Origin: Simmondsia chinensis
Taxonomy: Eukaryota; Streptophyta; Magnoliopsida; Caryophyllales; Simmondsiaceae
Length of the DNA: 64,000 nucleotides
Reading direction: 5' to 3'
Assembly (NCBI GenBank): GCA_018398585.1
Contig: JAGTTD010000019.1
Coordinates: forward strand, 10,005,838 to 10,069,837
Positions 23,670 through 34,450 of the stretch are shown here, one piece after another; within the stretch, counting starts at the first letter, position 1, and every line of letters starts with the position of its first letter. The translations under genes and the position numbers were made by a program. The notes beneath the pieces were generated by a model. That model was not told the origin of the DNA and searched no databases. It saw only the letters and a list, made by a program, of their open reading frames with translations.

Positions 23670-24478
23670 AAAACATTCTCTTCTCTCCCTCTCTCTCTTC
23701 TGCTAAAGCAACGTCCACCTGCTGCCCTGTGCAAACGTCTGCCTACAGTCACAGTCACCCGCTGGCACATCACGTCGGTCATCTTACCGACAACCGCCGC
23801 CCACCACCACGCCGGTGACGACCTAAGATGGCGACACCCAACCGCCGGTCGAGTCCCCGCGTCCCTCCTATCTCCCCCTCCCTACCCCCTTCGCTCTCCC
23901 ACCCTCCTCCTCCACTCTTCCTCCTCCCCTACCTCTAACCCCGGCCCTCCAACCCCTGGTCACCACCACCGACCTTCACCACCGGCCTCAGCCGCCCTAC
24001 CACCGGGTCCCACCATAGCACCCCACCCACCCACACATCGCCGCCACAGCCTGTTCGCACACCCGTCCCAACCCCACCCCACCCCCCCCACCAGCCCTCC
24101 GCACCCCACCTTCGCCCATCACCACCACCACCACTCCACACCTCACCCGACTCACCACAACCACCAGTCCCTCATCACCACCATCACCTTCGCCACCACT
24201 CCAAAGCCAGCAGCCCGCAACCGACAACCAAGACTGGGCCCAGGTAAGTATTAGCCGGTTCGTAGTATCAACAACGCACCATCCCCATGTTTGGTCTATC
24301 CTTTATTTCAGCAGGGTAGTGTCTTTATTTACCATTGTTGGGTAATTTTCACGGGATTCTTTCTCCTTTCATTATTTTGAATAGTGTGATCTTATTAACT
24401 GTGACGGTACTTTGTGCGTATATGCTATAATAAGCCTCTTGTCTATGTTGATCACTCACTCGCAATAGTCACAACTAG

Positions 24479-27425
24479 TTGATGAACGTTACCAGTTATG
24501 GAACTCAAAGATTGAGGCCATCTTCAAAGGGGTTGGGGAGGGGGAGGGTCAGGCAAAAGGGGACAGGGAACTTGAGACTAGGGACAGTAAATGTCGGGAC
24601 ACTAACGAAGAAGAGTTTCGAGGTGGCCCAATTGATGATGAAGAGAAAGATCAACATCCTTTGTCTGCAAGAGACTAAATGGGTTGGCGCGGAAGCCAAG
24701 GATGTGCTGGGACATAAGCTCTGGTATGCGGGCAAGGTCAGAGGTAGGAATGGAGTTGGGATCATTGTGGATAGCAGCCTTAAGGATATAGTAGTCAGAG
24801 TATCAAGGCTGGTTCTAGAAACATAAGTATCGAGATGATCTTAGATGGTGAAGTATTGCATGTAATTAGTGCATACGCACCTCAAACTGGACTAACTGAG
24901 CATGAGAAGGCAACATTCTAGGAGGACTTAGACACAATGATGCAAGGCATACCCCAAACCGAACAAGTGATGATTGGTGGGGATTTCAATGGGCACGTTG
25001 GCCCGACAGAGGACGGCTACCCTTCTTACCACAAAGGATTCGGTTTTGGAACCAGGAATGCAGAGGGCAAAGCCCTACTAGACTTTGCGGTCACATACAA
25101 CCTAACAGTGGCCAACACCTTCTTCAGAAAGCGGGAGCAACACATCATCACGTACCAAAGCGACGAGACAAGAACACAGATTGACTACATACTATTAAGG
25201 AAAAGGGTGCAAAGAGACTGCAGGGATTGCAAGGCTACCCAGGAGAAGACTTGTCCACACAACATAGGGTGATGTGGGCGGGTTTAAAGGCCAAGAAGAG
25301 GGCCAAAAGAATCTGCAAACCCACGCAGACGCATACCTGTTGGAGGGATTTGAAGGGGGAGAAGTATAAGGTATACAAGGAAAGAGTGGAGGCCAAGCTC
25401 GGGTGGGACTTTGAGGGAGATACAAACCAGATGTGGAACTAACTGGCCCAAAAGATTAGAGGACTGGCACGGGTGGTTCTCATCACGTCAAAGGGAAGGG
25501 CACTAAGCAACAGAGAGTCCTGGGGGTGGTGCGAGGAGGTCCAAGAGAAGATTAAGGCGAAACAAGTTTGTTTCAAAAAGTGGGATCATAGCAGAGATGA
25601 GGCTAGGCGACATCAGTATCTGCAAGCCGAGAGAGAAGCAAAGGGAGCAGTCAAAGAAGCACAATCAAGAGCTTATGAGGATTTCTACAAAGGGATGGAG
25701 ACCAAGGAGGGTGCAAGGGACCTATATAGAATCGCCAGAGCTAGAGAAAGGAAGACTAGGGACTTGGATAGAGTGCAATGATAAGAGGGAAAGATGGACA
25801 GGTTCTCGTGGATAGGCAACTAATTAAGGCTAGGTGGAAAACGTACTTCCATGAGCTGCTCAATGAACAAGGAGGGATAGAGATATCCTTAGGTGATCTT
25901 TAGACATCTGAGAAGCATCAGAACCACTGTGACTGTAGGTAAATTAGCCCCGAGGAAGTCAAGGAAGCCCTAAAATTCATGGGAAGGGGTAAAGCAGTTG
26001 GCCCAGATGGCATACCCATAGAAGTATGGAAATGCCTTGGACAGAAGGGCGTCAGTAGGCTGACAAAACTATTTAACCAAATCCTTCTAGGGGAGAAGAT
26101 TCTTGAGGAATGGAGGAAGAGCACATTGATCCCAATATACAAGAACAAAGGCGACATTCAAAGTTGCGCCAACTATCGCGGTATCAAACTAATGTGCCAC
26201 ACTCTGAAGTTGTGGGAACGGGTCATAAAGAGGAGGTTAAAGCAACGGACAGAGGTGTCCTAGAATCAATTCGGATTTATGCCCAAAAGATCAACAATAG
26301 AAGTCATCCACATTCTAAGGCGAACGATAGAGCAATACAGAGAGAGACAGAAGGACCTTCATATGGTTTTTATTGATTTAGAGAAGGCATATGATAGGGT
26401 GCCAAGGGAGGTCCTTTGGAGAGTTTTGGACAGGAAAGGCATCCCCGTGCCTTACATCCGAGCCATTAGAGACATATATGAGGAGGCACAGACGATGGTG
26501 CGCTAGTGGATGGGGAGACAGACGCTTTCCCGATAACAGTGGGGTACACCAAGGGTCTTCTTTGAGCCCTTATATGTTTATTCTGGTTATGGACGAGCTA
26601 ACTAGGCACATCCAGGGATGTGTACCTTGGCGCATGCTTTTTGCTGATGACATAGTGTTGGTGGGAGAGTCGCGTGAAGAGGTAAATGAGAAGGTGGAAC
26701 TGTGGAGAGGGGTTCTAGAGTCGAAGGGCTTACGACTAAGTAGAGCCAAGACCGAGTACAAGGAACTCAAGTTTGATCCCTCTACCACGCCTAGCCGGGA
26801 AGACGTCAAGATCGGGTCCGAGGCCATACCGAAGAAGGAGAGCTTCGGGTACTTGGGGTCCATGATACAACACAATGTCAAAGTGGACGAGGATGTCAAC
26901 AACTGGATTAAAGTGGGATGTCATAAGTGGAGGATGGCCTCCGCGGTAATTTGTGATAGAAAGTTCCCCTTAAAGTTGAAGGGAAGATACTGTAAGACGG
27001 TTGTGAGGCCAGCCATGACGTATGGGGCGCAGTGCAGGGCGATGAAACAACAGCATACACAGAAGATGAAGGTGGCAGAGATGCGAATGCTAAGGTGGAT
27101 GTGCGGACACACAAGGAAGGATAGGATCAGAAACGATGCCATAAGAGGCAAATTGGGCGTAGCCCCCATTGAAGATAAATTGAGGGAGCAACGTTTGAGG
27201 TAGTTCGGACATGTTAGAAGGAGATCGAACAACGCTCCAGTAAGGAGATGCGAACAGCCCCTTACTACACTAGGCAGAAGAGGAAGAGGCAGGCCAAAGA
27301 AGAGAGAGCTGGAGACGATCCGACAAGACCTCACCCACCTAAACCTTCAGGAGGAGATGGCCTTAGATAGGGCCCAGTGGAGGGCTAGCATAGGGGTAAT
27401 AGATGCTCCAGTTGGAGTAGGGTAG
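24479..27425 (+). pseudogene. RTE LINE endonuclease and reverse transcriptase
   Basis: Endonuclease: LRLGTVNVGTLTKKSFEVAQ, ILCLQETKWVGAEAKD and GRNGVGIIVD at 24479-24826. After a frameshift come GGDFNGHVGPTEDGYPSY and QIDYILLRKR (24937-25272). The RT begins at 25979 with GRGKAVGPDGIPIEVWK, followed by [37 protein letters not shown] and GVHQGSSLSPYMFILVMDEL. The catalytic FADD is intact (MLFADDIVLVGESREE). The C-terminus has MRMLRWMCGHTRKDRIRN and a Gly/Arg-rich GRRGRGRPKK. At least five stops or shifts separate these blocks, so it is inactive. It would nick target DNA and copy its own RNA. Confidence 0.88.
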
Positions 27426-27692
27426 TTCAGCTTACTAGTGCTCGACCTTGACACCCTCTTAGGGCACGTAGGTTGGGTACTTGCTCTCTTGAGCTACTAC
27501 TTGCTTACTTATCTTTATCTTTATCTCTATCCTATCTTTATCTTATCCTTCGATTCCTACTGGATGTGGCTTGCTTTGAATTTGTTGTCTGTGGTAGTTT
27601 ATTATTTTGGTCGCCGTGTGTTTTGCCCTACTCATGCTGTGATGCTCCCCTGCTGCCAGGTCACATGCCATTTGCTGTAGACTAGCTTCTCA

Positions 27693-27840
27693 GGTTGGGG
27701 GTCCTCGGAAACAGCCTCTCTTCAGGGTAGCCCGCTGAAGGGGGAAGGCTGTGCACATCTACCCCCCCCCCCCCCCCCCCCCCCCCAAAAAGACCCTGCT
27801 TAGGCGGGAGCCCTTTGAGGCACTAGGTTTGTTGTTGTTG
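27693..27840 (+). repeat. RTE LINE 3' tail shared with SINEs
   Basis: This about 148-bp 3' end is similar to the body of the SINE at 47068-47322 (reverse orientation), and its last part to the insertion at 33153-33264. Shared blocks are GAAGGGG-AAGG, CATCTACC, AGACC-GCTT, GCGGGAGCC, AGGCACT and a TTG-repeat end. A long C run (about 27763-27786) has expanded inside it. Confidence 0.82.
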
Positions 27841-27847
27841 CTGTAGT

Positions 27848-28757
27848 CATTCAGATCTAAGGAGTTTTAATTTGCTTAACGTACATTGGAATACAGTCAA
27901 TGAAATATGTAAATTTTTTGTAATTTTTAAAGCTGGTACGTCTTTTTTATGGGTGTTATTATCCTACCATTCCACAACTAATATCTAAACTTGTAGATAT
28001 TGCTGCTTGAATGGTAGAGAATGAATCCAACCCCATGTTGACGTACTCTATTGCCACCATGAAGCTAAAATTTTATAAATATTCTTTTAAATTACCACTA
28101 ACATATTGTTTTGTCACCATTTTTGATCCCCGCTTTAACTTACAGGTTTACAATTATTTGCACAATTTTTTTATGACAAACTAAATCCAACTTTAAATGT
28201 AAATCTTTTGTTGCAGGAGTTGATAAAGATTTATGTGATTTATTTTCCTTGTGTTTTTGAAGATTATCATCTAATAATCCACGTATTTCTTCTACATCAT
28301 CCTTTACATCCTATGGTAAAGGAAAATCATATGCATGGGATTTGTTAGACCGATTGAAGCCCAAACAAAATCCCACGTCATATGACGAACTAGATTTTTA
28401 CTTGCTTTCGCTTATGCTCGAGCTCTGCCAGACGCAGGCGACTTCGCATTTTGATATTTTGCAATGGTGGTGTTCTAATCAAACCAAATATCCCGTGCTT
28501 TCCACCATGGCACGTGATATACTAACATGTCCGGTGTCTTGAGTAGCAACTGAGTGTGCATTTAGTATAAGTGGCAGGTTGATTGGATCCAAAGGATCGA
28601 AGCACCGTCCAGCCTAGAAATGTCGGTGTGCTTGAAGGACTGGTTGCATGCATCGGATAGAGAGCAAGACCAACTAAAGTTGCGTTCATTGAGCGACGAA
28701 GAAGACGACCGTACCACCGATACAACAAGTCCCGCTCCAACCGCTTCCAATTTAGAC
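27848..28757 (+). pseudogene. hAT 1 transposase, C-terminal part
   Basis: After the LINE the frame continues with EICKFF. The hAT dimerisation domain follows: a 66-codon frame at 28342-28542 with YDELDFYL, FDILQWWCSNQTKYPVLS and MARDIL. After one stop comes TECAFSISGRLIGS, which holds the third catalytic acidic residue, and a C-terminal tail. It matches hAT 2 segment by segment. Confidence 0.82.
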
Positions 28758-29029
28758 TAAGTTATTAATATTGTTGTAATTCTATTTCTTTATAATATAT
28801 TTTCTTTTGTAGAATATATTTCTAATTTTAAATAGTGGGATCATATTAGTATAGTTGTATTTGTTAACAATTTATGATACATTTTATGTTATTAAATATA
28901 TTTATAATTATGATTGTGTTGTATTGTATTTGTATGTTATATTATTTAGTAATTAAATTATTTTTTGATCAAAACGAATGTATATTGTTATAATTGTACT
29001 GTATGTTATATTATATGATGTAATACATA

Positions 29030-29034
<5 letters not shown>

Positions 29035-29075
<41 letters not shown>

Positions 29076-29100
29076 GAGAGGGGGGGGGGGGGGGGGGAGG
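29035..29100. repeat. (AT)n and poly(G) tracts in hAT 1
   Basis: About 17 AT dinucleotides are followed by GAGA and a run of about 20 G. They lie between the transposase end and the right terminus of hAT 1. Long G runs are assembly-sensitive. Confidence 0.95.
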
Positions 29101-29151
29101 GGGAGCCAGGCCGGGTTCGCAGGGCCTGGGACCCGGCCCGTGGCCGCCTCT

Positions 29152-30050
29152 AGCTAAGGCACTCCTGGCCAATGCCAGATACTGTGAAGATCTAGATACA
29201 CCAATTGAACAAGCTCCAAAAGAACTCGTGACTATTGGAAGGAAAATATTGACGGGAAGTTAGAAGCAGACACCATCATCGCCTTATGGAAATCGGTCGC
29301 TTCAGGCACATTTTAGGTCTTTCAAAGTGGGAAACTAGCATGTGTAGCTACGTCAAGAACACCTGTGGAAATTGAAGTTCCTTCCATGACCTCTGTGCTA
29401 CGCTACGTACCTAAGTTTCAATGAAAGAACGATGAATCCCCTTTTGCAAAGTTCCCGAGTGGCAAAAATCTTCATCCTTGAAGAATCGAAAAGGTTGTAG
29501 TGTTAGCGTACAAGTGTTGAAAGAAAAGTTGTGATCCCACTTACCTGCACAAGTCGTCAGCAGGTAACTAGTCCACTGCTTCCAAGGTTTACCTCATCCT
29601 CACGTGGGATTGATGAATAAAGGAGTTTTTACCCAATACTCGGACAAAGGAGAGTTTTGATCCAAACACCTACAAGCTCATGCCCAATTGTGGATATGAC
29701 GTTTGCAACCCAACGCTTCTAGATGAGTTGATTGAACTCAAGTCCCATGGAACCTCTTCAATTTAGAGGAAGCAGCAAAAGAAAGGTGAATGTGTAAAAC
29801 CTTCGAAAGTTGGTTTGGATTTTACTCTGTACGAGCCTGTTAAAATTTTCATCAAGCCAAAAAAAACCAAACTTCTAGTTAACACATCACTGCTATTGAT
29901 GATGAAGTAGAGGATAAGCGTAACAATCCAAAGAAACAGTTTTTGATTGCACATGTTTGTCCTCTTCGCCTCTTTGCTGCTCTGTCTTTAACAGGTTGGG
30001 AAAATCTCGTGAACCCAACACCAGACAGAAAGAAAAATTTCACACAAGAG
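29152..30050 (+). pseudogene. Ty3/gypsy element 1: continuation after hAT 1
   Basis: Translation resumes with KALLANARYCEDLDTPIEQA and continues with stop-interrupted frames to about 30050. The Ser/Lys-rich composition fits the protease-to-RT linker of this gypsy type. RT motifs were not found, so the element is either truncated here or lost in the CACTA junction near 30050. Confidence 0.55.
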
Positions 30051-30051
30051 A

Positions 30052-30640
30052 CTTATGCTTTCCATTTGGTTAGAAAATGGACACAAGTTTTTCTACATGT
30101 GGCATCGAAGGTGGTTATTGAATAATCACTTTTTTCGGCACGAGAAATAGAACTTTGATGGAATGGTAGAGAGAGCAGATACTCCAAATGGCATAGATGT
30201 TTTAAGACAAATAGAAGGATTAACTTTCCAATATGATAAGGCTCAGATTGGAGTAAAAGTTGATGACAGAGATGAGGTAGAACATATGGAAAAAGTGAAG
30301 CATTTTTTTTTTTATTTACCATATTTGAAGTATAATGTGCTACGTCGTAATGTTAATGCAATGCATATCCAGAAGAATTTTGTGATAATTTGCTTAGCAC
30401 TTTGTTAAATCTAAAAGGGAAGAGTAAGGATAACTTCAAGGCATGAAAAGATCTTCGGGTCCTAAATATTAAGTCTCAAATTTATCCAATCTTCTTCCAA
30501 ATGGGAAGTACCCCACACCTAGTGCATGTTACATGATGCCATCTCATGAGAAGACCCGCTTATTGACAGTGTTGAAACATATCAAGTTTCCTGATGGATA
30601 TGCGTCTAATATCTCTTGATGATAGGAAACACGTCCTCAT
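30052..30640 (+). pseudogene. CACTA (En/Spm-type) TNP2 transposase fragment
   Basis: Plus-strand frames read HRRWLLNNHFFRHEK, then DGMVERADTPNGIDVLRQIE. After a short spacer come FYLPYLKYNVLRRNVNAMHI, KDNFKA, KDLRVLNIKSQIYP and LLTVLKHIKFPDGYASNIS. This is the order of the conserved C-terminal half of plant TNP2-type transposases, including the NVMHIEKN-like block. Several stops and shifts are present. No CACTA terminal repeats were found nearby, so it is an orphan fragment. Confidence 0.7.
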
Positions 30641-30719
30641 AGTAGGTAAGATGTTTAAGTGCTCAATATTCATTATTACTATGCCTATTGAGTCTATTTT
30701 CTTACTTAAATATTATTTA

Positions 30720-30990
30720 GTATTGTTTACAGATAATAATGGATGGGCTAGAATAAGTAACTGCAAAATTCTTGTGAAACATGTTTGGACTATGTCTAGT
30801 TCAACATGAGTAATGGTTCCACTAAATGCGAACCATCAACCAATGAGGAAGGTGGAATCCTTTTTAACATGTTTCTTATAATGTCGCTAGGAAGCCTATT
30901 CTCTATCTTGTTGGTGCCTCGACATGGCATGATCTATATGATAAATTGAAAGCATATATGATTTCCTTGATTAGGGTAAGATATATTTTC
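30720..30990 (+). pseudogene. Possible Ptta/En-Spm plant transposase (Transposase_24-like) fragment
   Basis: After a possible intron (gtaagatg near 30646 to tttacag near 30733), short pieces read VPLNANHQPMRKVESF and, one frame over, ARKPILYLVGASTWHDLYDK. This resembles the second protein of some CACTA elements and lies directly after the TNP2 fragment. The match is weak and short. Confidence 0.35.
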
Positions 30991-32745
30991 TTCTATCTTA
31001 TTTACAACATTAACTTATTTATTTCAATCATATTGTGTTCTTTAACACTTTAGTGACGTCTTGCGTGCTGATTGGCTCACGCTATTTTAACTGTTTTACC
31101 CTTTTTTATTATTATTTTTCTTGTAAAATTCATTCCATGAATTTTTGGGTTTGATAAAAAAATAATTTTATCCAAATATTTGAATAAAATAATTATCTCA
31201 TAAATTCTTTTTATTTCTGTAGGTGCCTACTTTGGAGGCTTACTTAGGGACCTCAGGGACAATTTATTTTTGGCTCCAAACAGATCAAATCTGATTATCA
31301 TCTTATGATAATAATTGATTACCAATTGATAAAACCCAATTCCATAAAATAAATTGTACTACACTCTAAAAATAAATATGGTTACCCGTTAAATTTTTCT
31401 ATAACAATTTACTCACAATTGGCCCCTTTAATAAATGTCCATGAGAAAAATAACTTAAAATACTATTGCCATGCTTTCTCACTTTTTCTTCTTAGTTCCC
31501 AACTCACCCCTTTTCGAATAATTTACTAATATAGATAAATACTTTTATATCATATCCAAATGTCCGACATAAGGAATGCTCTGGCCAAAGTCTCGGGAAT
31601 CAACTCGAATACTTGCGAATCAACTAAAAGGACATTTCACATGGCAGATTCCTTGTAAAATATATGTTTTCGCCACACTTTATACAATTTCCCAATGAAC
31701 ATAAGATCTTAGTTAAACTTAATAACCTCATGCTTTTAGCGCATCAAAGCAATTAAAATTCCATGCACGAGTTCGGACTATTTTCCAGATTACGAGTCAC
31801 AGTATAAACAAAATATATGAGTTGTCCACTTCTGGTAGTACTACAAAAACAAGTAAATCATGTTGTTCTATTCAGTATAACAATCTTATTGTAATACATT
31901 AGTACAACATCCTGGATCACTATCCATATAACCAAGACTTTAAATGTCATGTTATAGTTTTAGCAGATAAGTAACCCAAACTCATCACTGACTATGAAAT
32001 ACTTTTTAAGTAACACTCTTATCTGTTATTTTGTCCATATGTGGCATAATCTCATTATTCTCTAAAAGTAGATATCTCAAATGTCATTTAAGGACTTTGT
32101 TCATCTCATGGTATGTGCTTTGATAGAGAACAATCTCACATGCATAAAGACTCCAAATTAAATAGATGATAATGATAAACATCTTTTATTCACTAATAAA
32201 ATGTTTACATAAATTAGGCTCCCTAGCTCTAACATAAGCATGGTGGAAAAATATATACAACATAAAATATTTTACTTTTTCAATTTCCCCTACTCTTTCG
32301 AAAAATTGTTAGCTTGGTTGTTGTTGTTCAAGGATCCTTAATTGCTACACTAATAGAGGTCCAACGGGTTGTTAGATCTTAGAAAAAGAGTGCATTCAAG
32401 CTTAATAGCAATAATCGTGCGAGGGGTACATTTCCTTTCTAAGGAAAGCGTTCGCACGTGCTTCAACCCAATCAAGATGCTTTCTAAAACCCTTTTTCTC
32501 TTTAATTTATTTTATATGGTTATTGTTAGTATTGAATTGTTGAGTATGATCTGATGAAACGAAGTTGTGTTCCATTTTCATTTGTGTAATTAATCTATAT
32601 TATGATTTCAATTGATATATATATTATTCGTGTTGTTATATATTTTTGCAGCTTAATAGTGTATTATTTGATGATTATAATAAAATATTTCCACTAGGGG
32701 ATCCATGCCTAAAATCCTATAATAGTCTAATATCCCATTGACTTT
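30991..32745. other. AT-rich non-coding stretch
   Basis: No coding frame above 61 codons and no recognised domain. A GC-richer start (gcgtgctgattggctcacg near 31065) looks like a MITE end, but no inverted partner was found. Confidence 0.5.
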
Positions 32746-32907
32746 TTACGATTCCAAGACTAAAACATTCAGAACTTCTGACCACTCATCCAAATCTTGT
32801 AATTTTGGGCACATCCTCTTGGCCTTCTCAACCAATCGTTGAGCGCCTTCCATATCGCCCTTTTCGAAGTTTTTATTTAACCATTTCCTTTGCTCAATGT
32901 GGTTCAT
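32746..32907 (-). pseudogene. Small ORF resembling N-terminus of plant DnaJ-type proteins
   Basis: ATG at 32907 to TAA at 32746 gives 53 codons. The piece NFEKGDMEGAQRLVEKAKRM followed by CPKLQDLDEWSEVLNVLV matches the pattern of the N-terminal helix pair that precedes the J domain in a large plant family (kDfeGAkk-A-KA--l-P-Leg----l-vldV). No J domain or HPDKN motif follows on this strand, so it is a fragment of a host gene or a captured exon. It is the only host-like coding trace in the window, lying between CACTA remnants and copia 2. Confidence 0.5.
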
Positions 32908-33064
32908 GGTAATTTGCATGCATATCTAAAACTTGGTAAGTCGAACGAAGTTAACTACAGCTATGCAAGACATAGTAAAATAAGGGTACATTTGATGTAT
33001 TAAACACTTATCAATATTTTTTCCTTAAAAAAGTGTTACGGGATTTATATTGGTGTAAACTTAT

Positions 33065-33438
33065 TATTACATTTTGTATTTTTTATTATGTTATATTCTA
33101 TTTTTATTTTCCTTTTTATCTTTTTTTTTTGCCAGCTGTAAATATACAAGCCTTGTTGTTGTTGCAGCCTCCTTTCCATCCAGAAGGGGTAAGGCTGCGT
33201 ACACCACTCTCCCCAGACCCTGCTTTCTGCGGGAGCCGCAAGGCACTGGGACTGTTGTTGTTGTTGTAAATATAAAAGCCTTGTCTTGGCTTTTTGTAAA
33301 AGCTTCCATTCAATCATAATAAAAATACCTTCTAAGACTTAGGGTTCAAGATCAAAACCCTAAGCTTCTCCCAATCTCTCTCCATTGTTGCGCATCTCTC
33401 AAGATCGATAGCTATTTGTTTCGTATTTCACTTTTGTT
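33065..33438 (+). repeat. Copia 2 5' LTR (contains SINE-type insertion)
   Basis: Starts TATTACATTTTG and ends ACTTTTGTTA, matching the right LTR. Removing the insertion and one target repeat leaves about 246 bp against 251 bp on the right. Termini are TA...TA. Confidence 0.92.
33153..33264 (+). mobile_element. SINE-type insertion with RTE tail in copia 2 left LTR
   Basis: 112 bp flanked by tgtaaatata(c/a)aagcc (33137-33152 and 33265-33280; 15 of 16 identical). The right LTR has the empty site. The body GAAGGGGTAAGGCTGCGTAC, CCCAGACCCTGCTT, GCGGGAGCC, AGGCACTGGGAC and (TTG)4 is the classic 3' region of TS-type SINEs of Solanaceae and of the RTE LINE tail at 27693-27840. The 5' end begins with another TTG run and shows no A/B box, so it is a 5'-truncated SINE or LINE. 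Confidence 0.8.
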
Positions 33439-33450
33439 ATGGTATCAGAG
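33439..33450 (+). other. Copia 2 primer-binding site
   Basis: TGGTATCAGAGC starts at the first base after the LTR, a 12/12 match to the tRNA-Met primer site. Confidence 0.95.
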
Positions 33451-34450
33451 CACACTTTCTACGTGAATTTCTTGCCTATGAACTTTTGTTTGCTATTGAT
33501 TGTTGATTGAAGCGCAGTGCCCTAATTCCATGTTGATTGTTGTGCGAACATCGACAAATCGCAAGGCTGTTGAATTTTGAAGCTTGATGTGCTCTTCAAT
33601 GGCAGAATCACAGATAAATTCCAAGGGATCTGGCACTGTCGTGAACGTTGCTCAACTCGATGACTGCTAGTCTCCATATTTTCTCGCTTCAAGTGAGAAT
33701 CCAAATACGGTTCTTGTTACTCAAGTTCTTAGTGGTAATGAAACCTTCAATAGCTGGATTCAATCTATGGAAATTGCTTTATATGCAAAAAGCAAGATCG
33801 GTTTTGTCAATTCTGAGGTGCCGAGACCGGAAACAGAAAATCCAGATTATATGAAATGGATGAAGTGTGATAGAATGGTCATGGAATGGATAATTAGCTC
33901 TGTTTGAAAGAAATTACACCAAGCATCTTATATTGCAAGTCTTCACAGGAGATGTAGAATGAATTGAGGATACAATTTGGTCAATCTAATGGGCCAAGCA
34001 TTTATCAGGTGAAAAATATTATTTCTGCCCTAAAACAAGGTGCCATGTCTGTAACCGCTTATTATTCGCGATTTAAGACTCTATAGGAAGAATATCAGTG
34101 CTATGATCCTTTGCCTTATTGTGACTGTGGTGAATTTCAAGGCTGCCAGTGTAAGATAATGCAATGTATGAGAGCGAGTAGAAAGCATGGTTGTATAATA
34201 CTCTTCCTCATGGAACTCAATGACCCATTTACATAGGTTCGAGATCGAATTCTGCAAACTAACCCTCTACCATCAATTAGTGTTGTTTTTGGAAAGGTTT
34301 TTTAACATGAAACGCAGCAGGAAATCAACAATTCGGAGGTGCTCTTGCTACACAAAACACATAAAGTTTTTCCATGTTCAACAAGGCAAAAAATGGAAAA
34401 CAAGGAGGGAGAAACATGCGGAAAGAAATGCCTATGTGCACACATCGTGG

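Larger units (their letters stand above)
23670..27847 (+). mobile_element. RTE-clade LINE (4.2 kb)
   Basis: A non-LTR retrotransposon nested in hAT 1 and bounded by 14-bp direct repeats. It has a C-rich 5' region (about 23690-24240, no domain seen), an endonuclease plus reverse transcriptase ORF (24479-27425), a 3' UTR, and a tail gcactaggtttgttgttgtt instead of poly(A). (TTG)n-type tails and the apurinic-endonuclease/RT layout fit the RTE clade. It appears nearly full length; the ORF has several lesions. Confidence 0.88.
21973..29151 (+). mobile_element. hAT transposon 1, split by a LINE
   Basis: The ends are GC-rich and inverted: the left reads GCCAGTGGGCCGGG and the right, reverse-complemented, AGAGGCGGCCACGGGCC. 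The right end matches the left terminus of hAT 2 (47703). The interior codes for a hAT transposase on the plus strand (22391-28757), interrupted by an RTE LINE at 23670-27847. Without the LINE the element is about 3.0 kb. AT and G-run microsatellites lie near the right end. The frame has many stops, so the copy is dead. Confidence 0.82.

Noticed and set aside
23935..24227. Gly-rich minus-strand ORFs of 68-76 codons
   Set aside because: They are complements of the C-rich 5' region of the RTE LINE; composition only, no domain.
31055..31090. MITE-like end gcgtgctgattggctcacg
   Set aside because: No inverted partner or target duplication found within 2 kb.
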